The notes beneath the pieces are model-generated. The model was not told the origin of the DNA. It searched no databases and saw nothing but the letters and a program-made list of their open reading frames with translations. DNA of 63,107 nt from contig DEJS01000004.1 of the NCBI GenBank assembly GCA_002353485.1, positions 1 to 63,107 on the forward strand, written 5' to 3'. The stretch comes from Prevotella sp. UBA2742 (GTDB lineage Bacteria; Bacteroidota; Bacteroidia; Bacteroidales; Bacteroidaceae). Shown here piece after piece: positions 15,617-25,589 of this stretch; within the stretch, counting starts at the first letter, position 1, and each line of letters opens with the position of its first letter. A program made the translations under genes and the position numbers.

Positions 15617-18600
15617 CTAGTATCCCAGGTTGCCGCCTTTCTGCTCAAACAGCGTCATCAGGTTGGTCAGTTCTTGCAGGCGCTTGTCTGACCATTTCTT
15701 GTCGAAGGTGTCGCCCAGAGCCACCAGCTGTTGCATGATGTAGAGCTGTATGGCACAGTCGTTCTGAGCCGAGTCGAAGCGGAAGCCATCCAGTGAGCAG
15801 TACCACATCATATACTGGCTGGCCTGTTTCCACAGGTCGTTCATGATGGACAGAGCCTCCTTGTTGTTGCCCAGGATGGCCCAGGCACGCGCCATGTCGA
15901 GCGATCCGCTGGAGAAGTTGTGGGCCACGTTGTAGGATGGAATCTGCTTTGCAGTATAGCGCAGCACCTTTTCGGCCTTCTTCTCGTCGCCTTCGTTCAG
16001 CAGTTCGACAGCCAGTTTGGCCATGGTACGACGATGGGTGTAGCACATGCGCATTACCGTCTCGTCGAGGTAGATGCCTGGCTTGTCGATGCCGCCGAAC
16101 TTGAAGCGGTTCATTACGTTGTCGTAGGTGCGTTTCGTGTCGAAGTTCTTCACGCCCTCTATGGCCTTTCCGTCGCTTGTCGTGGTGAAGGGCGTGATAC
16201 GATAGGCAAGACCTTCGGTAATGGTGTTGTTGCCCAGGTTGATGTAGTTGTCGTCGCCTACGCTGACAGCCACGTAGATGGGACGTGTCCAGTTGCACTG
16301 TGCCAGCATCTCCAGTATCATCAGGTCGCCCTTGTACAGTGCGTGCTTGCCCTTGAGCGAGATGACCATCTTGTCGGGTATCGAGTCGCTGGCCATCATC
16401 ATGCCGCTCTTGCGTACGGCCTCCTTGTCGATGGTCATGTAGAGCGTGTCAGTAGGTATCATGTGCAGGTCGCTGTTCTTGGAGCGTACCCAGTACTTCA
16501 TCACGTTCTTCAGTTCGAAAGGCTCGTCGCCGAACTGCTGGCGTGCCTCTTCAGGATTCTCGCGATAGTGGGCCAGTACAGCCTCCTTCATGTCAGGCTC
16601 GACGGTGATGTACTCGTTGGTGCCGGCACAGTATTCTATGCGTTCCCATGTGATGGGTACTGAAGGCGAGTCGTAGGCCGGGCGTCGCATCTGGTCGATG
16701 TACCAGTCTGTCTGCAGGTAGCTCAGGTTGCACACACGGGCGTCGGTCCTGAAGCCCTCTACGTCCTGATTGTACCATAGGGGGAAGGTGTCGTTGTCGC
16801 CGTTGGTGAAGATGATGGGGTTACCCTCGTCCTGCAGCGACATCAGGTAGTTCTGTCCGAAGTCGCGACAGGTGTAGCGTCCTGAACGATCGTGGTCGTC
16901 CCACGTCTGCGATGCCATCTGCACAGGTACTGCCAGGCAGACCAATGATATGATGGAGGCCAGAATGACAGGGTTGACCTTCTTGAGCTTCTGGCTCAGC
17001 ATGTCGATGACGGCAGCTACGCCGATGCCACACCAGATGGCGAAGGCATAGAACGAGCCTGCATATGCATAGTCGCGCTCACGGGGCTGCATGGGTGTCT
17101 GGTTAAGGTATATGACGATGGCCAGACCTGTCATGAAGAAGAGGAAGAAGACCACCCAGAACTGTCGTATGCCCGTCTGGTCTTGTTTAGAGCCATGGTG
17201 CTTGGCGAGCGACTGCCAGAAGAGTCCGATGAGTCCCAGCAGCAGTGGCAGACAGTAGAATACGTTGTGGCCCTTGTTGTTCTTCAGGTCGTCGGGCAGC
17301 ATGTCCTGGTCGCCCAGGCGCCAGTTGTCGAACCAGTCGAAGCCGCTGAGCCAGTTGCCGTGCTCCAGCTCGCCATTGCCCTGCAGGTCGTTCTGTCGGC
17401 CGGCAAAGTTCCACATGAAGTAGCGCCAGTACATGAAGTTGCACTGGTAGGAGATGAAGAAGCGCAGGTTCTCCAGCTGTGAGGGCATCTTGACGGTGAC
17501 CATCTCGCCACAGCGGTCGTACTGGACCTCGCTGCCGCTGACGCCACCCATCCACGACTCGTAGGCGTCACGGTGGGCAGAGCTGTACATACGTGGGAAC
17601 AGCATGTTCTGGGCGTATTTGTATTCGTCCTTCGTACGTACCACGAAGTACTGGTCTTTCTCGTCAGGCGAGGCTTTTTCCTTGCGCTGCCATACGGGGT
17701 CGCCCTTGGTCATTACGGGACGGCAATACTCTCCGTCCTTCTCGAGGGCCACTTGCGAGGTGTAGGCCTGTCCATAGAACAGGGGGCGCTGGCCATACTG
17801 CTCGCGACCCAGGTATTCGCCCAATGTGAAGATGTCTTCAGGTGAGTTCTGGTCCATGGGAGGGTTGGCAGCCGATCGGATGACGATGAGTGCATACGAC
17901 GAGTAGCCTATCATCAGCATCAGCATGCACAGCAGCGATGTGTTCTTGATTCGTGCAGATACCAGTGCAGTGCGCTTCTTGCTCTCTTTGTCGGTACGCT
18001 TGTAGCTCAGCACGAACCACATTACGGCCAGTACTACGATGCCGATGACAACAGACATCCATCCGTGGCCGTAGAAGGGTATGCCCAGCATGGCTACTGC
18101 CAGCAGGAAGGCTATGTTCTGACGTTTCTCGTTAACGTCGTTGTAAGTCTCATAGATAGCCCATACGGTGATGCCGATGAGGAGGAAGATATAGATGATT
18201 TCTCCGGTATTGAAAGGACATCCCAGCATGTTGACGAACAGCAGCTCGAACCATCCGCCGACTTGTACGATGCCCGGTACTACGCCGTAGAGCACGGCGG
18301 CCAGGATGACAACAGATATAAACAGGGCGATGAGGCTTCCCTTCAGGTCGCGCTTGGGGTCGTCAGTGGGGAACTTGCGATAGTAGTACACCAGTACGAT
18401 GGCTGGCAGACACAGCAGGTTCAGCAGGTGAACGCCTATGCTGAGGCCTGTCATGTACATGATGAGTACCAGCCAACGGTCAGCATGTGGCTGGTCGGCC
18501 TGGTCTTCCCACTTCAGGATAAGCCAGAATACGACAGCGGTGAACGCTGACGAGTAGGCATATACCTCGCCTTCGACAGCCGAGAACCAGAAGGTGTCGC

Positions 18601-19000
18601 TGAAGGTATAGATGAGCGCACCTACCATGGCTGAGGCTTCGATGGCAATCATCTTGGCCGTGGTCAGCTGGCTCCAGTCCTTGATGAGCAGCCGTCGCAC
18701 CAGGTGGGAGATGGTCCAGAATAGGAATAGAATGGTGGCTGCTGAGAGCAGGGCACTCATCATGTTGACCATATAGGCTACGTGGCTGGGGTCAGAGGCA
18801 AACTGTGAAAACAGGTTGGCTGTGAGCATGAAGAACGGGGCACCGGGCGGGTGACCGATTTCCAGTTTATAACCGGTAGAGATAAACTCAGGACAGTCCC
18901 AGAACGAGGCTGTGGGTTCAATGGTAGAGCAATACACCACGGCGGCGATGGCAAAGGCCAGCCAGCCCATGATGTTGTCTACTAATCTGAATGGTTTCAT
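15617..19000 (-). CDS. DUF2723 polytopic membrane protein (TMEM260/O-mannosyltransferase-like)
   Basis: A 1127-residue protein. The first about 630 residues are a polytopic membrane part opening with WLAFAIAAVVYCSTIEPTAS, then FWDCPEFISTGYKLEIGHPP, the signature of DUF2723 (GT-C fold, related to protein O-mannosyltransferases; the acidic pair near FWDCPEF is the presumed active site). A long soluble C-terminal part follows with NGDNDTFPLWYNQDVEG and alpha-helical repeats near the end (AWAILGNNKEALSIMNDLWK). In Bacteroidetes the family is a candidate for O-glycosylation of exported proteins; this is inference. ATG 19000 lies 36 bp after TACCTTTG. Confidence 0.88.
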   Translation of the reverse strand: MKPFRLVDNIMGWLAFAIAAVVYCSTIEPTASFWDCPEFISTGYKLEIGHPPGAPFFMLTANLFSQFASDPSHVAYMVNMMSALLSAATILFLFWTISHLVRRLLIKDWSQLTTAKMIAIEASAMVGALIYTFSDTFWFSAVEGEVYAYSSAFTAVVFWLILKWEDQADQPHADRWLVLIMYMTGLSIGVHLLNLLCLPAIVLVYYYRKFPTDDPKRDLKGSLIALFISVVILAAVLYGVVPGIVQVGGWFELLFVNMLGCPFNTGEIIYIFLLIGITVWAIYETYNDVNEKRQNIAFLLAVAMLGIPFYGHGWMSVVIGIVVLAVMWFVLSYKRTDKESKKRTALVSARIKNTSLLCMLMLMIGYSSYALIVIRSAANPPMDQNSPEDIFTLGEYLGREQYGQRPLFYGQAYTSQVALEKDGEYCRPVMTKGDPVWQRKEKASPDEKDQYFVVRTKDEYKYAQNMLFPRMYSSAHRDAYESWMGGVSGSEVQYDRCGEMVTVKMPSQLENLRFFISYQCNFMYWRYFMWNFAGRQNDLQGNGELEHGNWLSGFDWFDNWRLGDQDMLPDDLKNNKGHNVFYCLPLLLGLIGLFWQSLAKHHGSKQDQTGIRQFWVVFFLFFMTGLAIVIYLNQTPMQPRERDYAYAGSFYAFAIWCGIGVAAVIDMLSQKLKKVNPVILASIISLVCLAVPVQMASQTWDDHDRSGRYTCRDFGQNYLMSLQDEGNPIIFTNGDNDTFPLWYNQDVEGFRTDARVCNLSYLQTDWYIDQMRRPAYDSPSVPITWERIEYCAGTNEYITVEPDMKEAVLAHYRENPEEARQQFGDEPFELKNVMKYWVRSKNSDLHMIPTDTLYMTIDKEAVRKSGMMMASDSIPDKMVISLKGKHALYKGDLMILEMLAQCNWTRPIYVAVSVGDDNYINLGNNTITEGLAYRITPFTTTSDGKAIEGVKNFDTKRTYDNVMNRFKFGGIDKPGIYLDETVMRMCYTHRRTMAKLAVELLNEGDEKKAEKVLRYTAKQIPSYNVAHNFSSGSLDMARAWAILGNNKEALSIMNDLWKQASQYMMWYCSLDGFRFDSAQNDCAIQLYIMQQLVALGDTFDKKWSDKRLQELTNLMTLFEQKGGNLGY

Positions 19001-19035
19001 CTGTCTATTTATGTGATTGTTTCGTTTCTAACCTG

Positions 19036-19043
19036 CAAAGGTA
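19036..19043 (-). promoter_or_regulatory. Promoter of the DUF2723-deacetylase unit
   Basis: The minus strand reads TACCTTTG, 36 bp before the ATG. The 7-bp tandem repeat at 19052-19079 begins just upstream, where the -33 region would be. Confidence 0.7.
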
Positions 19044-19051
19044 GTAATTTT

Positions 19052-19079
19052 AGTGAAGAGTGAAGAGTGAAGAGTGAAG
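19052..19079. repeat. Four 7-bp tandem units
   Basis: AGTGAAG repeated four times without gaps, overlapping the presumed -33 region of the DUF2723 promoter. Changes in copy number would alter the sequence upstream of the -7 box. Confidence 0.9.
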
Positions 19080-19128
19080 AATTTGCTCTTCCTTGTTTTT
19101 TTTTAACGCTTAGACGCTTTCTTCCCTA

Positions 19129-19581
19129 TTATATGAGCAGTCCTACACTATAAATCAGTGCGGCATAGCGCAGGAACTTACCTATGGTCATGCTTATCAG
19201 TGATATGACGACATTGGCGCGCATGAGTCCCAATACGATGGTGATGGCCGACCCTAATACGGGTACGAAGGCGAAGAAACCCATCCAGGCTCCCCTGCCT
19301 GCCATGAAGCGTGTGGCACGGTCCATGTCCTTTTGCTTAACGTGCAGGTATTTCTCTATCCATTCCAGTTTTCCCATGTGTCCCACGCCATAGTTGAACA
19401 TACCTCCTACTACGTTGCCTATGGTGCCATAGACCACCAGTAGCCAAGGGTCCAGTCCTGCTGCCAGCAGTCCCGTCATAACGGCCTCGCTGGAGAAAGG
19501 GAAGAACGAGCCTGCCACGAAGGCAGTGAACAGCATGCCCCAGTATCCGTAGCTAATCAGGAGAGCGATAATAGCATCCAT
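19129..19581 (-). CDS. YqaA/DedA-like small membrane protein (VTT domain)
   Basis: A 150-residue protein from ATG 19581 (MDAIIALLISYGYWGMLFTA). The longer frame upstream lies inside the preceding gene in another frame and is not coding. It has three to four membrane segments and the VTT/SNARE-associated pattern: FPFSSEAVMTGLLAAG, GNVVGGMFNYGVGHMG and FFAFVPVLGSAITIVLGLMR. The family is linked to lipid transport or membrane homeostasis. It is the last gene of an operon starting with the rRNA methyltransferase and overlaps the preceding gene by 25 bp. Confidence 0.8.
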   Translation of the reverse strand: MDAIIALLISYGYWGMLFTAFVAGSFFPFSSEAVMTGLLAAGLDPWLLVVYGTIGNVVGGMFNYGVGHMGKLEWIEKYLHVKQKDMDRATRFMAGRGAWMGFFAFVPVLGSAITIVLGLMRANVVISLISMTIGKFLRYAALIYSVGLLI

Positions 19582-20498
19582 GCGTTGTAGGCTGTGATAA
19601 GTACGGTGATGGTCAGAATGACGAAGAAGGCGATGTTGGTTACCTTGGTGTTGGTCAGCGCCAGGAAGTGACCTGCCAGGGGTGCCGTGCATACGATGAT
19701 GATACGCACAAAGGCGTCGTAGTGCTGGGGCATCAGCAGCAGAGCTAGCGTGGCGGCAACCAGCAGCCAGATGAAGAATCCGTACAGCAATCGGATGCGT
19801 ATCTTATCGTCGTGGTGCTTGCGTAAGTAATGGATGACGCCTACTACAGCCAGCACTGCCAGTAAGGCCAGTACTAATAGCTGGCTGTAGTTCAGGGCAT
19901 TGGCAAAGTGGAGCGTGACGTTAAACTCCACCATCTTCACCAAGTGATTTGTCAGTATTCCGAAGTCCTCTTTCCATGCCACCCAGCAGAGTCCTATCCA
20001 GTAGGGCGTCAACAGGCCAAGGACAGAGGCTCCCCAGTTGCGCCACGATGTGGTTTGCAGTTGTGTGGCCGACAGCACCCATAGCAGGGGCACGAACCAT
20101 ACGAAGAGTGGAAATGCGAGTGTGCAGCATCCAAACAGCACATAGGCGTAATATGTTGTGCCCGGTGCATCTTTGTCCTGGTAGGTGTTGAAGAGAATGA
20201 GCAGAGCGCCTATCAGGCAGGTCTCCATGACGATGCCTCGCAGTGAGGGGAACAGGAAGCATGCGCAGCACATGAGCATGATGTACGAGCAGCTTACCAT
20301 GCGCGAGTAGATACGTATGAGGGCGTTGATATTGTTCAACAAGACCATCAGTATGACAGACAGGCTAAAGAAGCCTATCTGTAGCCACCAGCCCTGTTGT
20401 ACCAGCCCGCAGACCAGCCACACCAGCAGGGCATAGGCCGACACAGTGGGCAGGGCCACCCTGCTGCCAGCCCATTTGTTCTGCAGTCGCTTTACCAT
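19557..20498 (-). CDS. Conserved polytopic membrane protein, function unknown
   Basis: A 313-residue, strongly hydrophobic protein with about nine or ten predicted helices (for example LVWLVCGLVQQGWWLQIGFF, SYIMLMCCACFLFPSL, LLVLALLAVLAVVGVIHYLR). It has no signal for cleavage and no motif that I can tie to a transporter or enzyme. Its ATG immediately follows the purD stop (TAAATG), and its end overlaps the VTT gene, so it is firmly within the operon. Similar unnamed proteins follow purD in other Bacteroidales as far as I recall. I assign no function. Confidence 0.6.
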   Translation of the reverse strand: MVKRLQNKWAGSRVALPTVSAYALLVWLVCGLVQQGWWLQIGFFSLSVILMVLLNNINALIRIYSRMVSCSYIMLMCCACFLFPSLRGIVMETCLIGALLILFNTYQDKDAPGTTYYAYVLFGCCTLAFPLFVWFVPLLWVLSATQLQTTSWRNWGASVLGLLTPYWIGLCWVAWKEDFGILTNHLVKMVEFNVTLHFANALNYSQLLVLALLAVLAVVGVIHYLRKHHDDKIRIRLLYGFFIWLLVAATLALLLMPQHYDAFVRIIIVCTAPLAGHFLALTNTKVTNIAFFVILTITVLITAYNAWMLLSLS

Positions 20499-21767
20499 TT
20501 ACAGATCGGCGCCGATGTCACGACGGAAGTACTTGTCCTGGAACTGAATCTTCTGGGCTTCCTGAAATGACTTTGCCAGGGCTTCAGCCTTGTCTTTGCC
20601 ATACGACGACACGGCAATGACACGTCCGCCGTTGGTTACCACATGGCCGTCTTTCATGGCAGTGCCGGCATGGAAGACCACGCTGCCTTCCACTTGGTCG
20701 ATGCCTGTGATGGCATAGCCCTTCTTGTATGCCTGCGGATAGCCTCCTGATACCAGCATCACACAGACGGCTGCTCTTTCGTCGAACTCGATGGCGCGCT
20801 GGTCGAGGTTGCCCTCAGCAACGCCCTCGAACAGGTCTACCAGGTCGCTCTTCAGACGTAGCATCACGCTCTCTGTCTCTGGGTCGCCCATACGGCAGTT
20901 GTACTCTATTACCATTGGCTCGCCCTTGACGTTGATGAGTCCGAAGAAAATAAAGCCTTTGTACAGGATGCCTTCCTCTTTCAGACCCTCGACAGTGGGG
21001 CGTATGATACGGTCTTCCACTTTCTGCATCCACTCCTTGGTGGCAAAGGGTACAGGACTCACAGAGCCCATGCCTCCAGTGTTCAGACCCGTGTCGCCTT
21101 CGCCAATGCGCTTGTAGTCCTTGGCTTCGGGCAGAATCTTGTAGTGGTCGCCGTCTGTCAGCACGAAAACGCTGCATTCTATGCCACTGAGGAATTCTTC
21201 TATCACCACACGGCTCGACGCATTGCCAAACATGCCGCCCAGCATTTCCTTCAGCTCTTTCTTGGCTTCCTCCAAGGTGGGCAGTATGAGCACTCCCTTG
21301 CCAGCGCATAGCCCATCGGCCTTTAGTACGTAGGGAGCTTGCAGGGTCTCCAGAAAGGCTAATCCTTCCTGCAGATGTTCGCCGTCGAAGGTCGCGTAGC
21401 GAGCAGTCGGAATATGATGGCGCAGCATAAAGGCCTTGGCAAAGTCCTTAGAGCCCTCCAGCACGGCTCCTGCCTTCGAGGGGCCTATAACGGGAATCTG
21501 CCTGGTACGCTCGTCATTTGCCATGTCGTCGTAGATGCCCTTCACCAAGGGATCTTCAGGACCTACTACTACCATGTCTATCTGTTTCTCTTGACAGAAC
21601 TGTTTGATGGCCTCAAAGTCGTCGGCCTTCATGTCTGCAATCTCTCCGCAGTTGCTGGTGCCAGCATTGCCCGGGGCAATAAACAGTTTCTCACACTTGC
21701 TGCTCTGCGAGATTTTCCATGCCAGTGCGTGCTCGCGTCCGCCACTGCCTAACAATAGTATCTTCAT
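20499..21767 (-). CDS. purD: Phosphoribosylamine-glycine ligase
   Basis: A 422-residue ATP-grasp enzyme, normal length. MKILLLGSGGREHALAWKIS is the PurD N-terminal signature. GPSKAGAVLEGSKDFAKAFM, VLKADGLCAGKGVLI and NTGGMGSVSPVPF follow, then FFGLINVKGEPMVIEYNCRM and GDPETESVMLRL. It makes glycinamide ribonucleotide from phosphoribosylamine, glycine and ATP, the second step of purine synthesis, in the cytoplasm. It lies 16 bp after the dipeptidyl peptidase gene in a same-strand operon. PurT, which acts on its product, is encoded 36 kb away at 57761. Confidence 0.97.
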   Translation of the reverse strand: MKILLLGSGGREHALAWKISQSSKCEKLFIAPGNAGTSNCGEIADMKADDFEAIKQFCQEKQIDMVVVGPEDPLVKGIYDDMANDERTRQIPVIGPSKAGAVLEGSKDFAKAFMLRHHIPTARYATFDGEHLQEGLAFLETLQAPYVLKADGLCAGKGVLILPTLEEAKKELKEMLGGMFGNASSRVVIEEFLSGIECSVFVLTDGDHYKILPEAKDYKRIGEGDTGLNTGGMGSVSPVPFATKEWMQKVEDRIIRPTVEGLKEEGILYKGFIFFGLINVKGEPMVIEYNCRMGDPETESVMLRLKSDLVDLFEGVAEGNLDQRAIEFDERAAVCVMLVSGGYPQAYKKGYAITGIDQVEGSVVFHAGTAMKDGHVVTNGGRVIAVSSYGKDKAEALAKSFQEAQKIQFQDKYFRRDIGADL

Positions 21768-21783
21768 CTGTTATTTGTTTTGT

Positions 21784-24006
21784 TTATTTTAAGTAATCGT
21801 CAAAGTATCGTGTGATGCGCTCATGCAGGTGCACGGAGGCATGTCCCCTCATATTGTGTTCCTCGCCGGGATAGGCGAAGAAGTCTGGCTGTGTGCCGGC
21901 CTTCACGCAGGCATCAAGGAATGAGAGACAGTGCTGAGGCACTACGGTATTGTCGTTATAGCCAGTGATGATTTGCAGACGGCCCTTCAGGTTCTTGGCC
22001 TTGTCCAGCAGCGACGTCTTGGCATAGCCTTCCGGGTTCTGCTGTGGCGTGTCCATATATCGTTCGCCATACATCACCTCGTACCACTTCCAGTCGATGA
22101 CGGGGCCTCCGGCCACACCCACCTTGAACACGTCAGGGTGGTTCAGCATGAGGGTGATGGTCATAAAACCGCCGAAAGACCACCCGTGGATGCCGATTCT
22201 GTCGGCATCGACATAGGGCAGGCTCTTCAGGTAGTCAATGCCTTTCATCTGGTCTTGCATTTCCACTTGTCCCAGTTGCCGGAAGGTGGCCTGCTCGAAG
22301 TCGCGTCCACGGTTCTCTGAACCACGGTTGTCGAGGATGAACAGTACGTAGCCCTTCTGTGCCATGTATGTCTCCCAAGAGCGGCTCTGCCAGTGCCATG
22401 ATGCCTCCACATTGTGGGCGTGGGGGCCACCATATACATAAATTATTGTGGGATATTTCTTCGCGGGGTCGAAGTCTGAGGGTTTTACCATGCGGTAGTA
22501 CAGGTCTGTCACACCGTCGGCAGCTTTCAACGTGCCACACTCGAACAGAGGTTGCTCGTAGTCCTTCCATGGGTCTGGGGCAGTCAGCAAGCGTGTGGTT
22601 CTGGTGGCTGAACCGCCAGACACGGTAGTAGACACGAGGTCTATGCATCGTGGTCGTGTGGGGCTGCTCCATTTGTCGTAGAGGTATTTGCCTGATGATG
22701 ACAGTACGGCACGATGCACACCGTCATCGTGTGTTAGTGCCTGCATCTTGCCGTTCTTTACGCTGACACTGTATAGCCAGCGATGCAGTGGATGGTAGGC
22801 GTTGGAAGCTATGATGATGCTTTTCTGCTGTGTGTTAAAGCCCAGTATCTCCTGTACCACCCAGGAGCCGCTGGTCAGCTGACGTAGCAGTTTGCCTTTA
22901 GTGTCGTACAGGTACAGGTGGTTATATCCGTCGCGCTGGCTCTGCATGATGAACTTGTCTTCATCCCATGGCAGAAACTCGATAGGGTGCAGAGGTTCCA
23001 CATACTTGTCGTCTGTCTCGCGATACAGCTCTGCCTTGCGCAGGCCTGTCCGGGTATCGTAGGCTACCAGACGACAATCGTTCTGATCGCGGTTCAGCTC
23101 GAAGATGTAGATGGTTTCTCCGTTGGGTGCCCAGGCTATGTTTGTGAAATAGACGGGTACAGGAGAAGTAATGCTGTCGCCGCTGACAGGTCCCATGGGA
23201 GTCTTCAGGTAGACGGTTTTCCCTGTCGTCAGGTTATAGATGCCTATGGTCACCTGATGGGTATTCATACCTGCCATGGGGTATTTGTCGGGTTCGTAGG
23301 TGGCCTCGTGCTCAAAGGTGTTCACCTGCGGATAGTCCTCTACCATCGTCTGGTCCATGCGATAGAAAGCCAGCTGTTGTCCGTCGCGGCTCCAGTAGGT
23401 TCCTTTGTCAATGCCAAATTCGTTGCGGTGTACGCTTTTTCCATATACTATCTCGCGACTGCCGTCGTGTGTCAGTTGTCGCACCTGATTGTCTGCTGTC
23501 CTGATGCACAACTGGTGGTCCTTGACGTAGGCCACGGCACGCGACGTGCTGTTCCAGTCGCTGGCATCGTCTTCGCCCTCTGTGTCCTGACTCCATGTTA
23601 TCTGCTTCTTCTGCCAGTCGTACAGCACGCGACGCTTGCTGTTTTGTAGCAGCACCAGTGTCTCGTTGGGGTAGGGGTAGCGGGCAGAATATGCCGAGCG
23701 GAAGTCGCTGCCTACTTCTTTTATGTCAAAAAGTCGGGTACGTCTGAGTGTGGTTTCTTCCTTGCTGTCGGACGTGCTGCCGCCCTTGTCGGTAGCTGCT
23801 ATTGTGCCCCCTTCTTCAGCGTCCTGGAACATCAGCTGGTCGCCCCACCAGGTTACCCATAGGTTCTGGGGCAGCAGGTTGCGATAGTTATTGCCTCCGA
23901 AGTTGAGGTCTTCCAGCGTGAACAATTTCTTGTTCTGGGCATGCATAGGCAATAGGGTTAGTGTCGTCAGTACCAGCAGGGCCAGCAGGCGGTTAGTCTT
24001 CATCAT
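21784..24006 (-). CDS. Dipeptidyl peptidase IV-like S9 serine peptidase, exported
   Basis: A 740-residue protein starting MMKTNRLLALLVLTTLTLLP, a signal peptide ending before QNKKLFTLEDL. The eight-bladed DPP4 propeller occupies about 30-480, and the alpha/beta hydrolase domain follows. The catalytic triad is visible as Ser610 (GWSFGGF), Asp685 (GYNDN) and His717 (EEHNMRGH). DPP IV enzymes remove X-Pro or X-Ala dipeptides from the N-termini of peptides in the periplasm. The gene overlaps the end of the upstream methyltransferase gene by 14 bp, and its start lies within that gene's terminal codons. Confidence 0.92.
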   Translation of the reverse strand: MMKTNRLLALLVLTTLTLLPMHAQNKKLFTLEDLNFGGNNYRNLLPQNLWVTWWGDQLMFQDAEEGGTIAATDKGGSTSDSKEETTLRRTRLFDIKEVGSDFRSAYSARYPYPNETLVLLQNSKRRVLYDWQKKQITWSQDTEGEDDASDWNSTSRAVAYVKDHQLCIRTADNQVRQLTHDGSREIVYGKSVHRNEFGIDKGTYWSRDGQQLAFYRMDQTMVEDYPQVNTFEHEATYEPDKYPMAGMNTHQVTIGIYNLTTGKTVYLKTPMGPVSGDSITSPVPVYFTNIAWAPNGETIYIFELNRDQNDCRLVAYDTRTGLRKAELYRETDDKYVEPLHPIEFLPWDEDKFIMQSQRDGYNHLYLYDTKGKLLRQLTSGSWVVQEILGFNTQQKSIIIASNAYHPLHRWLYSVSVKNGKMQALTHDDGVHRAVLSSSGKYLYDKWSSPTRPRCIDLVSTTVSGGSATRTTRLLTAPDPWKDYEQPLFECGTLKAADGVTDLYYRMVKPSDFDPAKKYPTIIYVYGGPHAHNVEASWHWQSRSWETYMAQKGYVLFILDNRGSENRGRDFEQATFRQLGQVEMQDQMKGIDYLKSLPYVDADRIGIHGWSFGGFMTITLMLNHPDVFKVGVAGGPVIDWKWYEVMYGERYMDTPQQNPEGYAKTSLLDKAKNLKGRLQIITGYNDNTVVPQHCLSFLDACVKAGTQPDFFAYPGEEHNMRGHASVHLHERITRYFDDYLK

Positions 24007-25453
24007 TGTCGAATCTCCTTTTCTTTTTGCCAAAGTCGCGTGGAGCCCCTTTCTTGTAGGGATTTCTTGGCTCTCTGGCTTTCCTGGGTTCTTTTGCCTT
24101 GCGTTCTTCCAATGAGTGGAATTTGAAGTTGCGGATGTCAGCGCCTTCGTTCTCTTCCTGCTCGTCCAGCCGTTTCTTAAATTCACGGTCTTTCTTGAAA
24201 CGGTGTTTCTCGGCCATCTGGCGCTTTTCTTCTTCTGTTTTTACGATGCCGCCTTCTTCGCGGAACTCGCGCATTTTACCGTCAAACATCTGGTATTTGC
24301 GGAACTCGCACTCCAGACTGCCGTTGTACAGTGGTATCTTAATGCTGGGTTTCAGGCCTATCTGGTCAAAGCACTCCTCGCGATAGCTGAGCACCCAGGC
24401 ATCGTTGCCTACGAACTGGTGCTTCAGTCGTTCGCCTATCATCTTATAGGTGGCCAGCAGGTTAGGGGTCGAGATGCGTTCGCCATAAGGAGGATTGGTC
24501 ACCATGAGGCTCTTCTGCCGGGGCTGTTGGAAGTCCTTAAAGTCCTGCTCGTTGATGGTGATGTCTTTTGTCAGGCCTGCAGCCTTGACGTTCATGCGGG
24601 CAGTGTTGACGGCCTTGATGTCGACATCGTAGCCATATATGTGGTGTGTGAACTCACGCTCTTGCGAGTCGTCGTTGTATATCTCGTCAAACAGATCGGC
24701 ATCGAAGTCGGGCCATTTCTCGAAGGCGAACTCCTTGCGGAACAGTCCCGGTGCCATGTTGCGCGCTATCAGGGCGGCCTCTATCAGCAGTGTGCCGCTG
24801 CCACACATGGGGTCGATAAAATCTGTCTCGCCCCGCCATCCTGTCATCAGTATCATGCCGGCAGCCAGCACTTCGTTCAGTGGGGCCTCCACTGACTCCT
24901 GGCGGTACCCCCTGCGATGCAGGCTCTCGCCGCTGGAGTCAAGACAGAGCGTACATTCGCTTTTTCCTGGTGCTACGTCGGCAATGTGTATGTGCAGTCT
25001 GATGTCGGGATTCGTCACGCTGATGTTGGGACGTTTGCCTGTCTGTTCGCGAAACTGGTCTACGATGGCATCCTTCACCTTATAGGCTACAAACTTCGAG
25101 TGACGGAACTCTTCTGAGAACACCACTGAGTCGACGGCGAAGGTCTTGTCCAGTGACAGATAGTCGCTCCATTCTACAGTCTTTACGCCCTCGTAGACAT
25201 CGTCGGCAGAGAGCGCCTTGAAGCGTTTGATGGGTTTCAGTATTCGTATTGCGGTATGCAGTTGGAAATTGGCCCTGTACATCAGTTCCTTGTTACCCCT
25301 GAAGGACACCATGCGCCGGCCTTCCTGTACGTCGTTAGCGCCCAACTGCGTTAGTTCTTTTGCCAAGACGGACTCAAGGCCCATAAAGGTCTTGGCAATC
25401 ATTTCGTATTCTCCCGTTTCCTGTTGAAACGGAGTGTTGCTGTGCTGTGTCAT
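23993..25453 (-). CDS. THUMP-domain rRNA (guanine-N2)-methyltransferase, RlmL-like
   Basis: 486 residues from ATG 25453 (MTQHSNTPFQQETGEYEMIA); the frame extends further upstream across the promoter, which excludes a longer protein. A THUMP RNA-binding domain occupies about 15-160. A class I methyltransferase domain follows, with DFIDPMCGSGTLLIEAALIA as the SAM-binding loop and MVTNPPYGERIS as the NPPY catalytic motif for N2 methylation of guanine, as in the RlmL N-terminal half. The C-terminal 70 residues form a very basic Lys/Arg/Glu tail that could bind rRNA. It is first in a five-gene operon running to 19129. Confidence 0.9.
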   Translation of the reverse strand: MTQHSNTPFQQETGEYEMIAKTFMGLESVLAKELTQLGANDVQEGRRMVSFRGNKELMYRANFQLHTAIRILKPIKRFKALSADDVYEGVKTVEWSDYLSLDKTFAVDSVVFSEEFRHSKFVAYKVKDAIVDQFREQTGKRPNISVTNPDIRLHIHIADVAPGKSECTLCLDSSGESLHRRGYRQESVEAPLNEVLAAGMILMTGWRGETDFIDPMCGSGTLLIEAALIARNMAPGLFRKEFAFEKWPDFDADLFDEIYNDDSQEREFTHHIYGYDVDIKAVNTARMNVKAAGLTKDITINEQDFKDFQQPRQKSLMVTNPPYGERISTPNLLATYKMIGERLKHQFVGNDAWVLSYREECFDQIGLKPSIKIPLYNGSLECEFRKYQMFDGKMREFREEGGIVKTEEEKRQMAEKHRFKKDREFKKRLDEQEENEGADIRNFKFHSLEERKAKEPRKAREPRNPYKKGAPRDFGKKKRRFDNDED

Positions 25454-25477
25454 TATGTGAAAGATGTAAATGTGGTG

Positions 25478-25485
25478 CAAAGATA
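25478..25485 (-). promoter_or_regulatory. Promoter of the methyltransferase-DPP-purD operon
   Basis: TATCTTTG on the minus strand, 25 bp before ATG 25453. It is the only convincing -7 box for the whole five-gene run. Confidence 0.7.
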
Positions 25486-25525
25486 CGGAAAAACGCGATA
25501 AAAACAAAGAAAAAAGACGTTTTTC

Positions 25526-25557
25526 TTTGCTTAATCAGAATCTTTTGTGTAAATTTG
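25526..25557 (+). promoter_or_regulatory. Promoter of the sensor histidine kinase
   Basis: TTTG (25526-25529), a 20-bp spacer and TAAATTTG (25550-25557), 32 bp before ATG 25590. It is divergent from the methyltransferase promoter 40 bp away. Confidence 0.75.
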
Positions 25558-25589
25558 TCCCCGCGAAAACAATAACATCAGCCGGCTAT